NCBI RefSeq assembly: GCF_029533155.1
Contig: NZ_JAIZDB010000021.1
Coordinates: 1 to 55,737 of the forward strand
Direction: 5' to 3'
DNA: 55,737 bases
DNA from: Psychrobacillus antarcticus
GTDB taxonomy: Bacteria > Bacillota > Bacilli > Bacillales_A > Planococcaceae
In this document: positions 25,493-34,361 of the stretch, in pieces
Layout of the letters: each line of letters starts with the position of its first letter
How positions within the stretch are numbered: position 1 is the stretch's first letter
Translations under genes and position numbers: made by a program
The notes under the pieces: model-generated
The model's input: only the letters and a program-made list of their open reading frames with translations
Databases searched by the model: none
What the model was told of the DNA's origin: nothing

Positions 25493-26360
25493 AAAACCGG
25501 GCAAAAAGACGCCCGGTCCTTTACGTACAAAACCTGTTCCTATCGTTTTCGAAGGATTTGAACAAGCATTTTGCTATATGATTACCGAGTGAATTTTTAG
25601 TGATATTGGTTGTGACAGCCGTCACAACCAATATCACTTTTTTCGATAATCTTATGGTGTTTGCCTGTCCGTCGCCCTTCTAAAACTACTTAAAACAGGT
25701 AAGTGCGTTTTTGGATAACTAGAGAAAAGATATTATCCTATTCATAGCGGCGGATGAAAGATGACAGTCTAAGTACTCGACATCATGGTGCTCCTGCGCA
25801 AAGCTCGTCGCAAAATAAAAAAACATTTCGCAACGACTGCCTGACCCGCATCGTGAGGGCCGAAGATGCAATTTCGTTCGCTATTTCGATTCTTTATTTG
25901 TGATCACTTACTATTTCACTTTATTTCCACTAGTATAAAAGAAAAACTACTTTCTTCATCCTTCTTTGTATAATAGTGTTTCTAATTCAAAAGCGATTAA
26001 AAATAATTTGATCACTCTCTAAAATTTGACCAATCTTTTCATCTAAGCGATAAACTATGCTATATCTTATAGTGGAGTACTACACACTGTTTGATTGTAG
26101 TGAAGGGTGGCGACTCCTTCGGGATGAGTGAGACAGATGAGATATCACTTCGAAGCGTAAGCGACGGTGATGGCTCATCTGTCTCACCCCGCGGAGGCCA
26201 ACAGGATGTTGGTCACAAAGGCGTAGCCACAAGAGGTGGCGCTCTTAGCCTTTGTACTCCACCTGAAACGGAAATCACAGTATTATTCATCCACTCAAGT
26301 CTCATAAACCTAGTCTTCATGCTACATTTTTATAGACTTTCTGTTTTATCTTTTTAAAAA
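25493..26360 (+). repeat. Composite intergenic repeat, copy B (full length)
   Basis: This fills most of the 1.2 kb between prfC and the M42 peptidase gene. In order it has a CCGGGC/GCCCGG hairpin (25498-25518), the nested-stem module (25531-25700), the cgcaaagctcgtcgc/cccgcatcgtg module (25797-25875), an AT-rich spacer, and a GC-rich hairpin with 14-bp arms (26128-26141 / 26174-26187). A ccaacaggatgttgg mini-hairpin follows (26198-26212), then the terminal gaggtggcgctcttagcc module (26231-26280). The ORF visible at 26091-26357 lies wholly in repeat sequence and is not credited. Confidence 0.88.
25531..25700 (+). repeat. Nested-stem module, copy B
   Basis: The central stem TGATATTGGTTGTGAC (25601-25616) / GTCACAACCAATATCA (25621-25636) is a perfect 16 bp with loop AGCC, followed by CTTTTTTCG. 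It is enclosed by ATTACCG (25581) / CGATAAT (25644), by degenerate CGAAGGA / GCCCTTC (25674), and by ACCTGTT (25532) / AACAGGT (25694). It compares base pair for base pair with the modules near 31.1, 38.3 and 54.7 kb. Confidence 0.85.
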
Positions 26361-26403
26361 ATACGCTAGAGCTTCATTTAATAGAATCGGTTTTACCCAA
26401 CTC

Positions 26404-27453
26404 TCAAGAAATTTTTGTGTTTACGTAACTGTATAAGATTTTAGCTGTATTTTCTAATGAATCGATATGTGTACGTTCATATGCGTGAGAAGCTTCAATT
26501 CCAGGCCCCAATAGAGCATGCTTGATATCATACCCAGCACGAATTGCCGCCGATGCATCTGACCCGTAGTAAGGATAAATATCTAACTTATAATCGATAT
26601 TTTCTTCTTTAGCCAACGCTACTAATTGACGAGTTAGTTCATAATGGTATGGACCAGAAGAATCCTTTGCACAAATAGACACGGTATACTCATCCGACGA
26701 TTGTCCGTCTCCAATTGCTCCCATATCTACAGCCAAATATTCTACTGTTTCTGCAGGTACGTTGGAGTTACCCCCATATCCAATTTCCTCATTATTAGAA
26801 ATATAAAAATGAGTTGTATGTGGTAAAACCACGTTTTTATCTTGAATATTTTTTATTAATTGAAGTAGTAAAGCTGTACTCGCTTTATCGTCCAGGTGAC
26901 GTGATTTAATAAAACCATTTTCAGATGCTTCAAATCGAGGATCGAATGAAATAAAATCCCCCACCTCTACGCCTAATTTACGTGTATCTTCCGCAGTTAA
27001 TACTTTTTCATCTATACGAACTTCCATATTTTTTTCATCACGAGGTAAACCACTAGCATTTTTGTATACATGCACGGTAGTTTGGTGCATTAAAATAGTA
27101 CCTCGAATTTTTTTGCCATCTGCAGTATGAATAGTGCAATACTCTCCTTCCACAGCATTCCAATTAAAACCACCTACCATAGTAAGTTGTAATCTACCGC
27201 TTCCTTTAACTTCCTTAACCATCGCACCTAATGTATCCGTATGAGCAGTTAAAAGCCTATGCTTTGTTTCATCCGTACCTTTTATTGTGGCGATTAAAGC
27301 ACCTTTATTTGTCCTAATATAATCTACTTTCAGTTGTTTTAGGATACCTTCCATAAAGTCCATAATCTCTTTTGTGTAACCAGACGGACTTGGGATTTCT
27401 ACCAACTGTTTTAATAATGAAACCGTATCTTTTGCGTGAAATATATATGACAT
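26404..27453 (-). CDS. M42-family metallo-aminopeptidase (YhfE-like)
   Basis: This 349-residue peptidase has metal ligands in TAHTDT (about 69-74), KSRHLDDK (Asp about 184), the catalytic pair in SNNEEIGYGG, VDMGAIGD and the final SHAYERTH. The segment order is that of the M42 glutamyl/leucyl aminopeptidase family, and the sequence is closest in feel to YhfE. It would trim peptides in the cytoplasm as a tetrahedral dodecamer; specificity is not predictable. It has a strong RBS (gaaggaggatacat). Confidence 0.9.
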   Translation of the reverse strand: MSYIFHAKDTVSLLKQLVEIPSPSGYTKEIMDFMEGILKQLKVDYIRTNKGALIATIKGTDETKHRLLTAHTDTLGAMVKEVKGSGRLQLTMVGGFNWNAVEGEYCTIHTADGKKIRGTILMHQTTVHVYKNASGLPRDEKNMEVRIDEKVLTAEDTRKLGVEVGDFISFDPRFEASENGFIKSRHLDDKASTALLLQLIKNIQDKNVVLPHTTHFYISNNEEIGYGGNSNVPAETVEYLAVDMGAIGDGQSSDEYTVSICAKDSSGPYHYELTRQLVALAKEENIDYKLDIYPYYGSDASAAIRAGYDIKHALLGPGIEASHAYERTHIDSLENTAKILYSYVNTKIS

Positions 27454-27550
27454 ATGTATCCTCCTTCAATTCCTTACTACCATCTTATCAAAATTTTATA
27501 TATTTTTTAGCACAAAGTTTGGTACTTCGTGTGCTTCTTAATTACTTAAA

Positions 27551-28939
27551 TTATTTTAGTAAACCTCTCACTAATTTGACTTTATTTTTGTAGGGTGGAA
27601 AAACAATATTAATTGGTAAGGAAGTATTTTTCTTCACGATGGATTTTTGATGGGTAAATAAAGTAAAACTAGCTTCCCCATGATAAGATTGAACTCCTGA
27701 GTTCCCTACGCCACCAAATGGTAGATAGGTACTGCCTGCATGAGTGATTGTGTCATTTATACAACCCCCACCAAATGGTAATTCTTGAAGAAAGAATTCC
27801 TGTGCTTTTTCGTGCTCACTAAACATATAAGCAGCCAAAGGTTTTGGTGATTTTCGAATTTGACGAATAATATTCCCCAGATCTTTGTAACCAATTATAG
27901 GTAATATCGGTCCAAATAGTTCATCAGCCATTGACGGACTATTGAAGTCAACCCCATTTAACAGCGTTGGCTCTATAAATAAATCATCGCGATCCGTTTT
28001 ACCTCCAAATATAATATGTTCCTTTTCTGCTTCTAAAATCCCCATAAGTCGATCAAAGTGATTGCCATTCACAATTCTTCCAAGGTCTGGACTCTGTTGC
28101 GAATCCTTACCATAAAACTGAGCAATAGCTTTCTTCATCTGTTCAATAAACTTATCTTTTACATTTTCCTCCACTAATACATAATCCGGTGCTATACAAG
28201 TTTGTCCGGCATTCACAAATTTGCCCCAAACAATGCGCTTAGCTGCAACCGCTAAGTTCGCGGTATGATCAACAATTGCAGGGCTTTTTCCACCTAATTC
28301 TAAAGCAATTGGAGTCAATCTTTCTGCGGCTGCTTTCATCACTATCTTTCCTACTTGGACGCTTCCCGTAAAGAAAATAAAATCAAAAGGTGCATGTATT
28401 AATAAAGAAGTTTCTTCCTTTTCGCCTTCTACAACGCGAATGTAACTTGGATCGTATGCTTCCGATATAATTTTTTTCACTATATTAGATGTATGTGGTG
28501 TTGCTTCGGAAGGTTTAATAATAGCGCAATTCCCTCCAACAATCGCTCCTATTAAAGGCTCCATAATTAGCTGGAATGGGTAATTGAATGGTGCAATGAT
28601 TAAAACTGTTCCATAAGGGTCATTTACGATAAAACTTTTAGATGGCATTAAAGCGACGGGAGTTTTTACATATTTCGGTTCCATCCACTTCTCGATATGT
28701 TTAATCATATATGAAATATTGTCATAAACTAAGCCGATTTCTGTAACATAAGCTTCAAATTCACTTTTTCTTAAATCTTTGTACAATGCTTCTATTACTT
28801 CTACCTCATACTTCTTTATTGTCATCTTAAGTATTTCCAATTGTTGTACTCGGAATGCTACAGGTCTAGTTATTCCAGCATAAAAATAAGCTTGATGCTC
28901 GTCTAGCATGTGATTTAGTTGTTGCTCTGTAAATTCCAT
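27551..28939 (-). CDS. Aldehyde dehydrogenase, class 3-like (YwdH type)
   Basis: This 462-residue NAD(P)-dependent aldehyde dehydrogenase has the proton acceptor LELGGKSPAI and nucleophile FVNAGQTCIAPDYV, plus PSEATPHTS and FFTGSVQVGK in the cofactor domain. The C-terminal extension after THQKSIV is hydrophobic/basic, as in the class 3 fatty-aldehyde branch that includes YwdH. Likely oxidises medium/long-chain aldehydes; the substrate is inferred from family only. RBS aaaaggagag. Confidence 0.9.
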   Translation of the reverse strand: MEFTEQQLNHMLDEHQAYFYAGITRPVAFRVQQLEILKMTIKKYEVEVIEALYKDLRKSEFEAYVTEIGLVYDNISYMIKHIEKWMEPKYVKTPVALMPSKSFIVNDPYGTVLIIAPFNYPFQLIMEPLIGAIVGGNCAIIKPSEATPHTSNIVKKIISEAYDPSYIRVVEGEKEETSLLIHAPFDFIFFTGSVQVGKIVMKAAAERLTPIALELGGKSPAIVDHTANLAVAAKRIVWGKFVNAGQTCIAPDYVLVEENVKDKFIEQMKKAIAQFYGKDSQQSPDLGRIVNGNHFDRLMGILEAEKEHIIFGGKTDRDDLFIEPTLLNGVDFNSPSMADELFGPILPIIGYKDLGNIIRQIRKSPKPLAAYMFSEHEKAQEFFLQELPFGGGCINDTITHAGSTYLPFGGVGNSGVQSYHGEASFTLFTHQKSIVKKNTSLPINIVFPPYKNKVKLVRGLLK

Positions 28940-29220
28940 TACTATTCTCTCCTTTTTCTTCCATAGTTCTTAAGGGAATCATACTATTTATTTGCAATAG
29001 AAGAAAGAACAAACATTTCATTTGAAATACATGAATACTGACTTTCGTGGAATGCTAGATTGAAGAAGTTATTTTCAAACTATTGGCTGAAAATATAAGT
29101 CTATAGGACTTCAGAACACCTATGCTAAATGATTCATTTTTCAGCTAATTTGTTTAAGCTGGAAAGTAGGCAGGGTATAGCATTGATATAAAAATAAACG
29201 AATAATGGGAGGAAATAAAA

Positions 29221-29367
29221 ATGACAGTTACTGAAACTACTTGGTGGGAGCCCATTTTTACAGGAGCTTTTGAATTAGGACTTAATAAAGACCGTATAAA
29301 TGAAATAGAGGAAGAGTCATTTTTATATTTTAAAGAGGACCTAGGTGAAACAGAGACAACTAATTGA
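29221..29367 (+). CDS. Small hypothetical protein, 48 aa
   Basis: This short reading frame begins MTVTETTWWEPIFTGAFELG and ends GETETTN. It is strongly acidic and has no membrane segment. It is supported by a strong Shine-Dalgarno (gggaggaaataaaaATG) and a terminator 18 bases after its stop. I recognise no family. It is convergent with the AlkA-type glycosylase gene. Confidence 0.7.
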   Translation: MTVTETTWWEPIFTGAFELGLNKDRINEIEEESFLYFKEDLGETETTN

Positions 29368-29384
29368 AGAATAAATATAAGATT

Positions 29385-29420
29385 TCAGCTTCTCCTTTCC
29401 TAAGGGAGAAGCTGATTTTT
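29385..29420. terminator. Bidirectional terminator
   Basis: TCAGCTTCTCCTT (29385-29397) pairs with AAGGGAGAAGCTGA (29402-29415) with one wobble, followed by TTTTT. It serves the small plus-strand gene and possibly the convergent glycosylase gene. Confidence 0.87.
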
Positions 29421-30262
29421 CATTCTATATTCTTCCAAAGATATAAGGCGGCGTAACTATTAAAGGGAGACCAGAAGGACAAATGTGGTGTAATTTCACT
29501 ATTCATAGGCTTTCTGTCTAAATCCCATAGCTTCTTAAGCGAATTTTGCAGGCCTATATCTGCCAAAGGAAATAAATTCTCTCTACCTAACCCAAATAAC
29601 AAAAAGCTTTCTGCAGTCCACGGGCCAATTCCTCTGTACTTGATCAGTTCTGAAAGGACGACATCATCCGATTTAGTTGCAAGTGCGTCGAGGTTTAAAT
29701 CACCCTCTGCAATGGCTTTAGAAATCCCGATAATATATTCTGATTTCCTTGTACTAAACTGCATTTGGCGTAGCGTTTCAACATCCAAACTGGCAATAAT
29801 CTCAGGAGATGGAAATAACCATACCTCCTCTTTGCTTTTACCAAATGTTTGGACAAATCTTTCTGTTAGTGTTCTGGCAAAAGAAAGATTTAGTTGCTGA
29901 TGAATGATACTTTTAATAATATTTCCATATAATGAAAAGTCAGTAATAATCGGAGTGCCTTCATATTTCAAAAACAACGATTGTAAATTGGTATTTAAAA
30001 AGTGCTTTTGGATGGGCTCTAGACTTCTATTGAAATGTAATATGGACGTAACTCGTTCATACTGTTCTTTTGTTTCTAATCCGGTAAGTATAAATTTGGG
30101 TTCATAAAACGTCCCTATACTTTCAACAGTTATTATTGTTTCATCTAATGGAACTTTGACTGTTTGATTGGAGAGATCCACGGAATTTAATGGATCTAGA
30201 GCTAGTCTATTTAATACATCCTCTAGAGAATAGTTAAATGGTAATTCTACAGTTTGTGTCAT
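29420..30262 (-). CDS. DNA-3-methyladenine glycosylase II, AlkA/YfjP type (HhH-GPD)
   Basis: This 280-residue base-excision glycosylase has the helix-hairpin-helix LIKYRGIGPWTAESFLLFGLG (split here as LIKYRGIGPW and TAESFLLFG) followed by the catalytic aspartate in LFPLADIGLQ (about Asp238). The upstream IIHQQLNLSFA helix is typical of the family. It excises alkylated purines from DNA. The length matches B. subtilis YfjP. RBS aaaggggag. Confidence 0.9.
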   Translation of the reverse strand: MTQTVELPFNYSLEDVLNRLALDPLNSVDLSNQTVKVPLDETIITVESIGTFYEPKFILTGLETKEQYERVTSILHFNRSLEPIQKHFLNTNLQSLFLKYEGTPIITDFSLYGNIIKSIIHQQLNLSFARTLTERFVQTFGKSKEEVWLFPSPEIIASLDVETLRQMQFSTRKSEYIIGISKAIAEGDLNLDALATKSDDVVLSELIKYRGIGPWTAESFLLFGLGRENLFPLADIGLQNSLKKLWDLDRKPMNSEITPHLSFWSPFNSYAALYLWKNIE

Positions 30263-30310
30263 GATTTTCTCCCCTTTCGGTTATATGCTAAACTATAATG
30301 GGTGATATAA

Positions 30311-31042
30311 ATGAAAAAGTTTTTGATATGTATAGGTGTATTTTCATGCTTATTGTATGGATGTGAAGAAAATTCCACTAACGGCGTTATTCAAACGAGT
30401 GGGAGTACTGAGCAAATCCCTGTAGAAGTTGTTGATATAATTGACGGAGATACTATTAAGGTTAAGTATAATGGAAACACAGAAAAAGTTCGATACCTGC
30501 TAATAGACACACCAGAAACAAACCATCACACATTAGGAAAACAACCATTTGGAGAAGATGCGAAACAACGTAATAAGGAATTATTAAATAGTGGAGATGT
30601 CACAATTGAGTTTGACGTGGGAAATCGATTAGACGATTATGGTAGAATGCTTGCGTATATTTATGTGGATGGGGAAAACGTACAAGAAATATTACTAGAA
30701 GAAGGATTGGCACGTGTAGCATATGTTTTCCCTCCGAACACACGGTATTTAGACGACTTCGAGAAAGCTTCGGAAATAGCTGAAGAGAAAAATATTGGTG
30801 TATGGGAAACAGATGATTACGTCACAAATCGAGGGTTTAATGCTTCGGTTTTACCTAGTAATAGTGCTGAGGAAGAAATACAAACAGCCGAGAAATGTAA
30901 CATCAAGGGCAATATTAATCGTCAAGGGAAAAAGATTTACCATATATCTAGCGGGAAATATTATGAGCAAACAAATCCTGAAGAATGGTTCTGTACGGAG
31001 CAGGAAGCTATAAAAGCTGGATTTAAAAAATCTGGTGAATAA
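30311..31042 (+). CDS. Lipoprotein thermonuclease (SNase family)
   Basis: The 243 residues open with a lipoprotein signal (MKKFLICIGVFSCLLYGC; Cys18). The SNase OB-fold follows (about 38-180) with VDIIDGDTIKV, the catalytic RYLLIDTPE and GRMLAYIYV regions and ARVAYVFPPN. A C-terminal cysteine-containing module follows (CNIKGNIN, then EEWFCTEQEAIKAGF), often found on secreted nucleases and thought to bind the cell surface. Likely a surface-anchored Ca2+-dependent nuclease (YncB/YokF type). Confidence 0.9.
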   Translation: MKKFLICIGVFSCLLYGCEENSTNGVIQTSGSTEQIPVEVVDIIDGDTIKVKYNGNTEKVRYLLIDTPETNHHTLGKQPFGEDAKQRNKELLNSGDVTIEFDVGNRLDDYGRMLAYIYVDGENVQEILLEEGLARVAYVFPPNTRYLDDFEKASEIAEEKNIGVWETDDYVTNRGFNASVLPSNSAEEEIQTAEKCNIKGNINRQGKKIYHISSGKYYEQTNPEEWFCTEQEAIKAGFKKSGE

Positions 31043-31059
31043 TTAGAAAAATCGAATAA

Positions 31060-31665
31060 TAAAACGTCCGGTCCTTTAGGATCTAATCCTGTTTCTCCTG
31101 TTTTCGAAGGGCTTTGGGCAGGCTTATTGATATATAATTACCGTTTGATTTTTTAAAGATGCTGGTCGTGACTGAAGTCACGACCAGCATCTTTTTTTCT
31201 CGGTAGTCTTATGGCTATTGACTGTCCGTCGCCCTTCTACAACTTCTAGAAACAAGTTAGTGCATTTTTTGTTAACTAGAGAAAAGCTAAATTTCTATAT
31301 AGAGAAGAAATGATCACAGTCTAAGTACGCGACATCGTGGTGCTCCTGCGCAAGGCTCGTCGCAAAAAAAAAACATTTCGCAACGACTGCCTGACCCGCA
31401 TCATCGTGCGAGCCTGAAGATGCAATTTCATTCGCTATTCCGCTTCTTTATTGGGTAGACACTTACTATTTTTCATTATTTCCGCTAGTAAAAAAGGAAC
31501 CTTTTGAGACCTGGCGCCCTTAGCCTTCGTTCCTTATAAGCATTACAAAGGAAAGCGTCCACATGTAACGGAAATCAGTAGTATTAATCATTCTTAAAAG
31601 TCCTGTAACACTGGTGTTCACGCTGTATTTTTAAATACTTTCTGATCTTTTAAAACAAACTGTAT
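31060..31665 (+). repeat. Composite intergenic repeat, copy C
   Basis: This lies between the convergent nuclease and yutG genes. It starts with a degenerate CCGG hairpin half, then the nested-stem module (31084-31257) and the cgcaaggctcgtcgc/cccgcatcatcgtgcg module (31350-31415). A shortened terminal part (tggcgcccttagcc, ggaaagcgtccacatgtaacgg, aatcagtagtattaatcattc) lacks the long GC-rich hairpin. No ORF is credible in the 850-base gap. Confidence 0.87.
31084..31257 (+). repeat. Nested-stem module, copy C
   Basis: The central stem AAAGATGCTGGTCGTGACT (31155-31173) / AGTCACGACCAGCATCTTT (31176-31194) is 19 bp and perfect, then TTTTTCTCGG. Outer arms are ATTACCG (31137) / CGGTAGT (31201, one U-G wobble), GAAGGGC (31106) / GCCCTTC (31231), and CCTGTTTCT / AGAAACAAG. 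Relative to copy B three pairs of the central stem are replaced by other Watson-Crick pairs. Confidence 0.85.
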
Positions 31666-31694
31666 AGCCTCATTTTTAGAGGTTCCACAGTTTT

Positions 31695-31825
31695 ACCCCG
31701 CATTAACGGGCAGTAACTACCGCTTCCTAGCTAGGTCCAAGCAACGAAGCATTATTATTAGTGGGAGATAACTGCCCGTAAAAGCACGAATGGTCGGGCC
31801 AACAGGATGTTGGTCACTCAAACAT
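31695..31825 (+). repeat. Hairpin-forming repeat fragment with GGGCAGT/ACTGCCC arms
   Basis: ACGGGCAGT (from about 31706) and ACTGCCCGT (from about 31773) bracket about 60 bases, with further partial pairing (taactaccgcttcc / gggagataac). It is followed by the ccaacaggatgttgg mini-hairpin seen in the other composite repeats. This piece is not in the other five copies, so copy C is a mosaic. Confidence 0.65.
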
Positions 31826-31892
31826 TGCCGCATGATGCGGCGTTATTTGCCTGAGTTCAACTTTTAAAATCACTGGGGGTTGAAGTTTCCCT

Positions 31893-32477
31893 TTAGGTTC
31901 TAGCACCTTTTATTTTAGATTCGGGTGCTGTTTCTTCTGGTGAAATATCTGCAAATGTTTCATTTTCTTCTTCTAAATCTCTTGTACGATGTGCTAAACG
32001 GGAAGCTGCACTTGAAGCAATGCTCGCCACTAAGTCATCTAAAAATGTATGCACTGCTCCACCGACTTTTGTGTCTAGTTTAGAAATAAGTCCGATTTTA
32101 TTTTTATCTAAATGACCAAACGTAGTTACTGCAATACTGCCGTAAGTAAATACAGCTCCAAGTGCAATCGTTTCGTCAACTCCAAACAATCCTTCATCCG
32201 ATTCCACTATTTGCTGTAAGGGTGCAGATAACATTTTCTTCTCTGCTAACTCGTCTAGCTCGATGCCAACTAATATCGCATGTTGCATTTCTCTTTTTTT
32301 CAATACACTTTTAACCGATTCTACACAATGCTCTAAAGTAAGCCCTTCGTTATATGGAAACTGCATTTCGAATACGATGTCCGCAATTTCTTCTATAGTA
32401 ACTCCACGTCTCTTTAGCGCATCCTTTGTAGCTTGCTCCACTTCACGTGAATGGACTCTAGATGTCTGTCTATCCAT
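31893..32477 (-). CDS. yutG: Phosphatidylglycerophosphatase A-related protein (YutG)
   Basis: This 194-residue protein is of the PgpA/YutG family, with GVDETIALGAVFTYGSIA, GHLDKNKIGLI and VHTFLDDLVASIASSAASR, whose acidic residues are the family's metal ligands. E. coli PgpA dephosphorylates phosphatidylglycerophosphate, but the soluble-looking YutG branch lacks proof of that activity. The C-terminal 25 residues are acidic and disordered. RBS aaagggga. Confidence 0.82.
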   Translation of the reverse strand: MDRQTSRVHSREVEQATKDALKRRGVTIEEIADIVFEMQFPYNEGLTLEHCVESVKSVLKKREMQHAILVGIELDELAEKKMLSAPLQQIVESDEGLFGVDETIALGAVFTYGSIAVTTFGHLDKNKIGLISKLDTKVGGAVHTFLDDLVASIASSAASRLAHRTRDLEEENETFADISPEETAPESKIKGART

Positions 32478-32577
32478 ATTCGTATCCCCTTTGTTGTTTC
32501 GTTGTTTGGTTTATTATACCTCTTTGCTAGTATATGATACAATTTCTGTATTACATGAATGACATTAGGAGGAAATT

Positions 32578-33300
32578 ATGAACAGGGGTACTATTCAAGA
32601 CATCACTTTATTTAGCAATGCTTTACAGGAAGAAATGCAGCTGTTAATTTACTTGCCACCAAATTATTCAGCCCTTTATAAATATTCCGTTCTGATCGCA
32701 TCAGACGGTAAAGACTATTTTCAGCTAGGTAGAATTTCTCGAGTGGCTGATGAGTTATATGAAGAAGAAGCAATTGAAAACTTAATCATTGTTGGAGTGC
32801 CCTATAAAGACGTTAAAGATCGGAGAAACAAGTACCACCCCGATGGTTCTCAGCATCTTGCCTATACACGATTTTTAGCGCAAGAATTAGTCCCTTACAT
32901 AGATGAAAACTACCCTACTTATCAGGTCGGTATGGGAAGATCACTGATAGGCGATTCCTTAGCTGCGACTGTTTCACTGATGACTGCTTTAGCTTATCCA
33001 AATACTTTTGGAAAAGTAATTATGCACTCCCCACTCGTAAATGAAGACGTACTCGAAAAAGTAAAAAGCCATCAAGATATACATGCTTTTTCTCTATATC
33101 ATGTCATTGGAACAGAAGAAAAAGCAGTAAAAACAGGTGACGGGAAACTAACAAATTTCATCATACCTAATAGGGAATTACACGATTTAATCGAAAATAA
33201 AGGTATTTTAACCTTTTATGACGAATTAAAAGGAGACCATACTTGGAAGCTTTGGCAACCAGATATGAAAAGATCATTGTTGCATAACTTTCGTCTATAG
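32578..33300 (+). CDS. yjcH: Esterase-like alpha/beta hydrolase (YjcH)
   Basis: This 240-residue alpha/beta hydrolase of the esterase-D/enterochelin-esterase type has the nucleophile-elbow region GRSLIGDSLAATVS, an N-terminal LIYLPPNYS strand and a C-terminal DHTWKLW carrying the likely catalytic histidine. It has the same length as B. subtilis YjcH and the same partners, yjcG and yjcF, immediately downstream. The substrate is unknown. Strong RBS attaggagg. Confidence 0.88.
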   Translation: MNRGTIQDITLFSNALQEEMQLLIYLPPNYSALYKYSVLIASDGKDYFQLGRISRVADELYEEEAIENLIIVGVPYKDVKDRRNKYHPDGSQHLAYTRFLAQELVPYIDENYPTYQVGMGRSLIGDSLAATVSLMTALAYPNTFGKVIMHSPLVNEDVLEKVKSHQDIHAFSLYHVIGTEEKAVKTGDGKLTNFIIPNRELHDLIENKGILTFYDELKGDHTWKLWQPDMKRSLLHNFRL

Positions 33301-33357
33301 AGAAATATTGTTATAATAATAATGTGATTTAAATAATAATTTGAGGAGGTAATGAAA

Positions 33358-33873
33358 ATGAAATACGGAATTGTTGCTTTTCCATCTAAAAAGGTACAGG
33401 ACTTTGCCAACTCCTATAGAAAGCGTTATGACCCTCACTATGCTTTGATCACTCCACATATGACCGTTAAAGGAGTATTTGAAGCGGATGAAAATGAGAT
33501 CAAATTAATTGCAGAAAAGGTTTCTACAGTTGTAAAGAATCATAAACCATTTACATTAAAAACAACGAAGGTTAGTTCATTTGCACCTGTTACTAATGCC
33601 ATTTACTTTAATGTGCAGCCAACAGCAGAGCTACTTAAACTGAATGAAGATTTAAATGCTATTGAATATAATGATGAGGAAAGTTATTCTTTTGTTCCTC
33701 ATATTACAATCGCTCAAAAGATGAATTCGAGTGAACATGATGATATTCTTCCGCAACTTAAAATGATTGGTGTAGAGTTTGAAGAAGAAATCGATCGTCT
33801 GCATCTTTTATATCAATTAGAAGATGGATCTTGGACGGCATACGAAACATTTAGATTGTCTGGAGCTGAGTAA
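33358..33873 (+). CDS. yjcG: 2H phosphoesterase / 2'-5' RNA ligase-like protein (YjcG)
   Basis: The 171 residues contain the two HxT motifs of the 2H superfamily, TPHMTV (about 35-40) and VPHITI (about 115-120), which form the active site of cyclic phosphodiesterases and RNA ligase-like enzymes. I chose the second ATG (33358) because GGAGG is 8 bases upstream and the first ATG is too close. This gives exactly the B. subtilis YjcG length. It is followed after 3 bases by yjcF. Confidence 0.9.
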   Translation: MKYGIVAFPSKKVQDFANSYRKRYDPHYALITPHMTVKGVFEADENEIKLIAEKVSTVVKNHKPFTLKTTKVSSFAPVTNAIYFNVQPTAELLKLNEDLNAIEYNDEESYSFVPHITIAQKMNSSEHDDILPQLKMIGVEFEEEIDRLHLLYQLEDGSWTAYETFRLSGAE

Positions 33874-33876
33874 GTA

Positions 33877-34308
33877 TTGGTGTACGCAAAGCAAGTTGAA
33901 ACTGAAAAAGAATATGAAGATGCTATTCAAGTTAGAAGAAAAGTTTTTGTAGAGGAACAAGATGTCCCACTTCATCTTGAACTCGATGAGTATGATGCCG
34001 AAGCGGTACATTTTGTAGCATACGATGAAGAAATACCTTTTGGTGCAGGTCGGATTAGAGTTATTGAGCCGGGCATCGGAAAAGTAGAGCGTGTTTGTAT
34101 TCTTCCAAGTTATCGAGGAAAGAAATTAGGGAATCTTATGATGCAATGCATGGAAGAGTACTCGATTTCTGCTGGAATTTCCAAGTTAAAGCTAAATGCA
34201 CAAAGTCAGGCTATTCTGTTTTATGAAAAACGAAATTATACAATAAATTCACCTGAATTTTTAGAGGCCGGAATTCCTCATCGAGCAATGGAAAAAAATA
34301 TTAAATAA
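33877..34308 (+). CDS. yjcF: GNAT-family N-acetyltransferase (YjcF)
   Basis: This 143-residue GNAT acetyltransferase has the acetyl-CoA site VERVCILPSYRGKKLGNLMM (R/Q-x-x-G-x-G/A variant) and the C-terminal QAILFYEKRNY. The early RRKVFVEEQDVPLHLELDEYD is typical of the ElaA/YjcF branch. It starts with TTG (33877) or the overlapping GTG three bases later; the RBS is inside the end of yjcG, implying coupling. The acceptor substrate is unknown. Confidence 0.88.
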   Translation: MVYAKQVETEKEYEDAIQVRRKVFVEEQDVPLHLELDEYDAEAVHFVAYDEEIPFGAGRIRVIEPGIGKVERVCILPSYRGKKLGNLMMQCMEEYSISAGISKLKLNAQSQAILFYEKRNYTINSPEFLEAGIPHRAMEKNIK

Positions 34309-34347
34309 AAAAACCACTTACCGGATTAGAATCTGGTAAGTGGTTTT
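34309..34347 (+). terminator. Intrinsic terminator of yjcH-yjcG-yjcF
   Basis: AAACCACTTACC pairs with GGTAAGTGGTTT across a short paired loop, then TTTT. It lies at the end of the three-gene run and may also end the facing small gene. Confidence 0.9.
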
Positions 34348-34361
34348 TAAGTTTATAAGAA

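Noticed and set aside
26091-26357. 88-codon plus-strand ORF in the gap after prfC
   Set aside because: It lies wholly in composite repeat copy B, has no RBS, and the matching place in copy E (50485-50685) is frameshifted and much shorter. It is a by-product of GC-rich repeat sequence.
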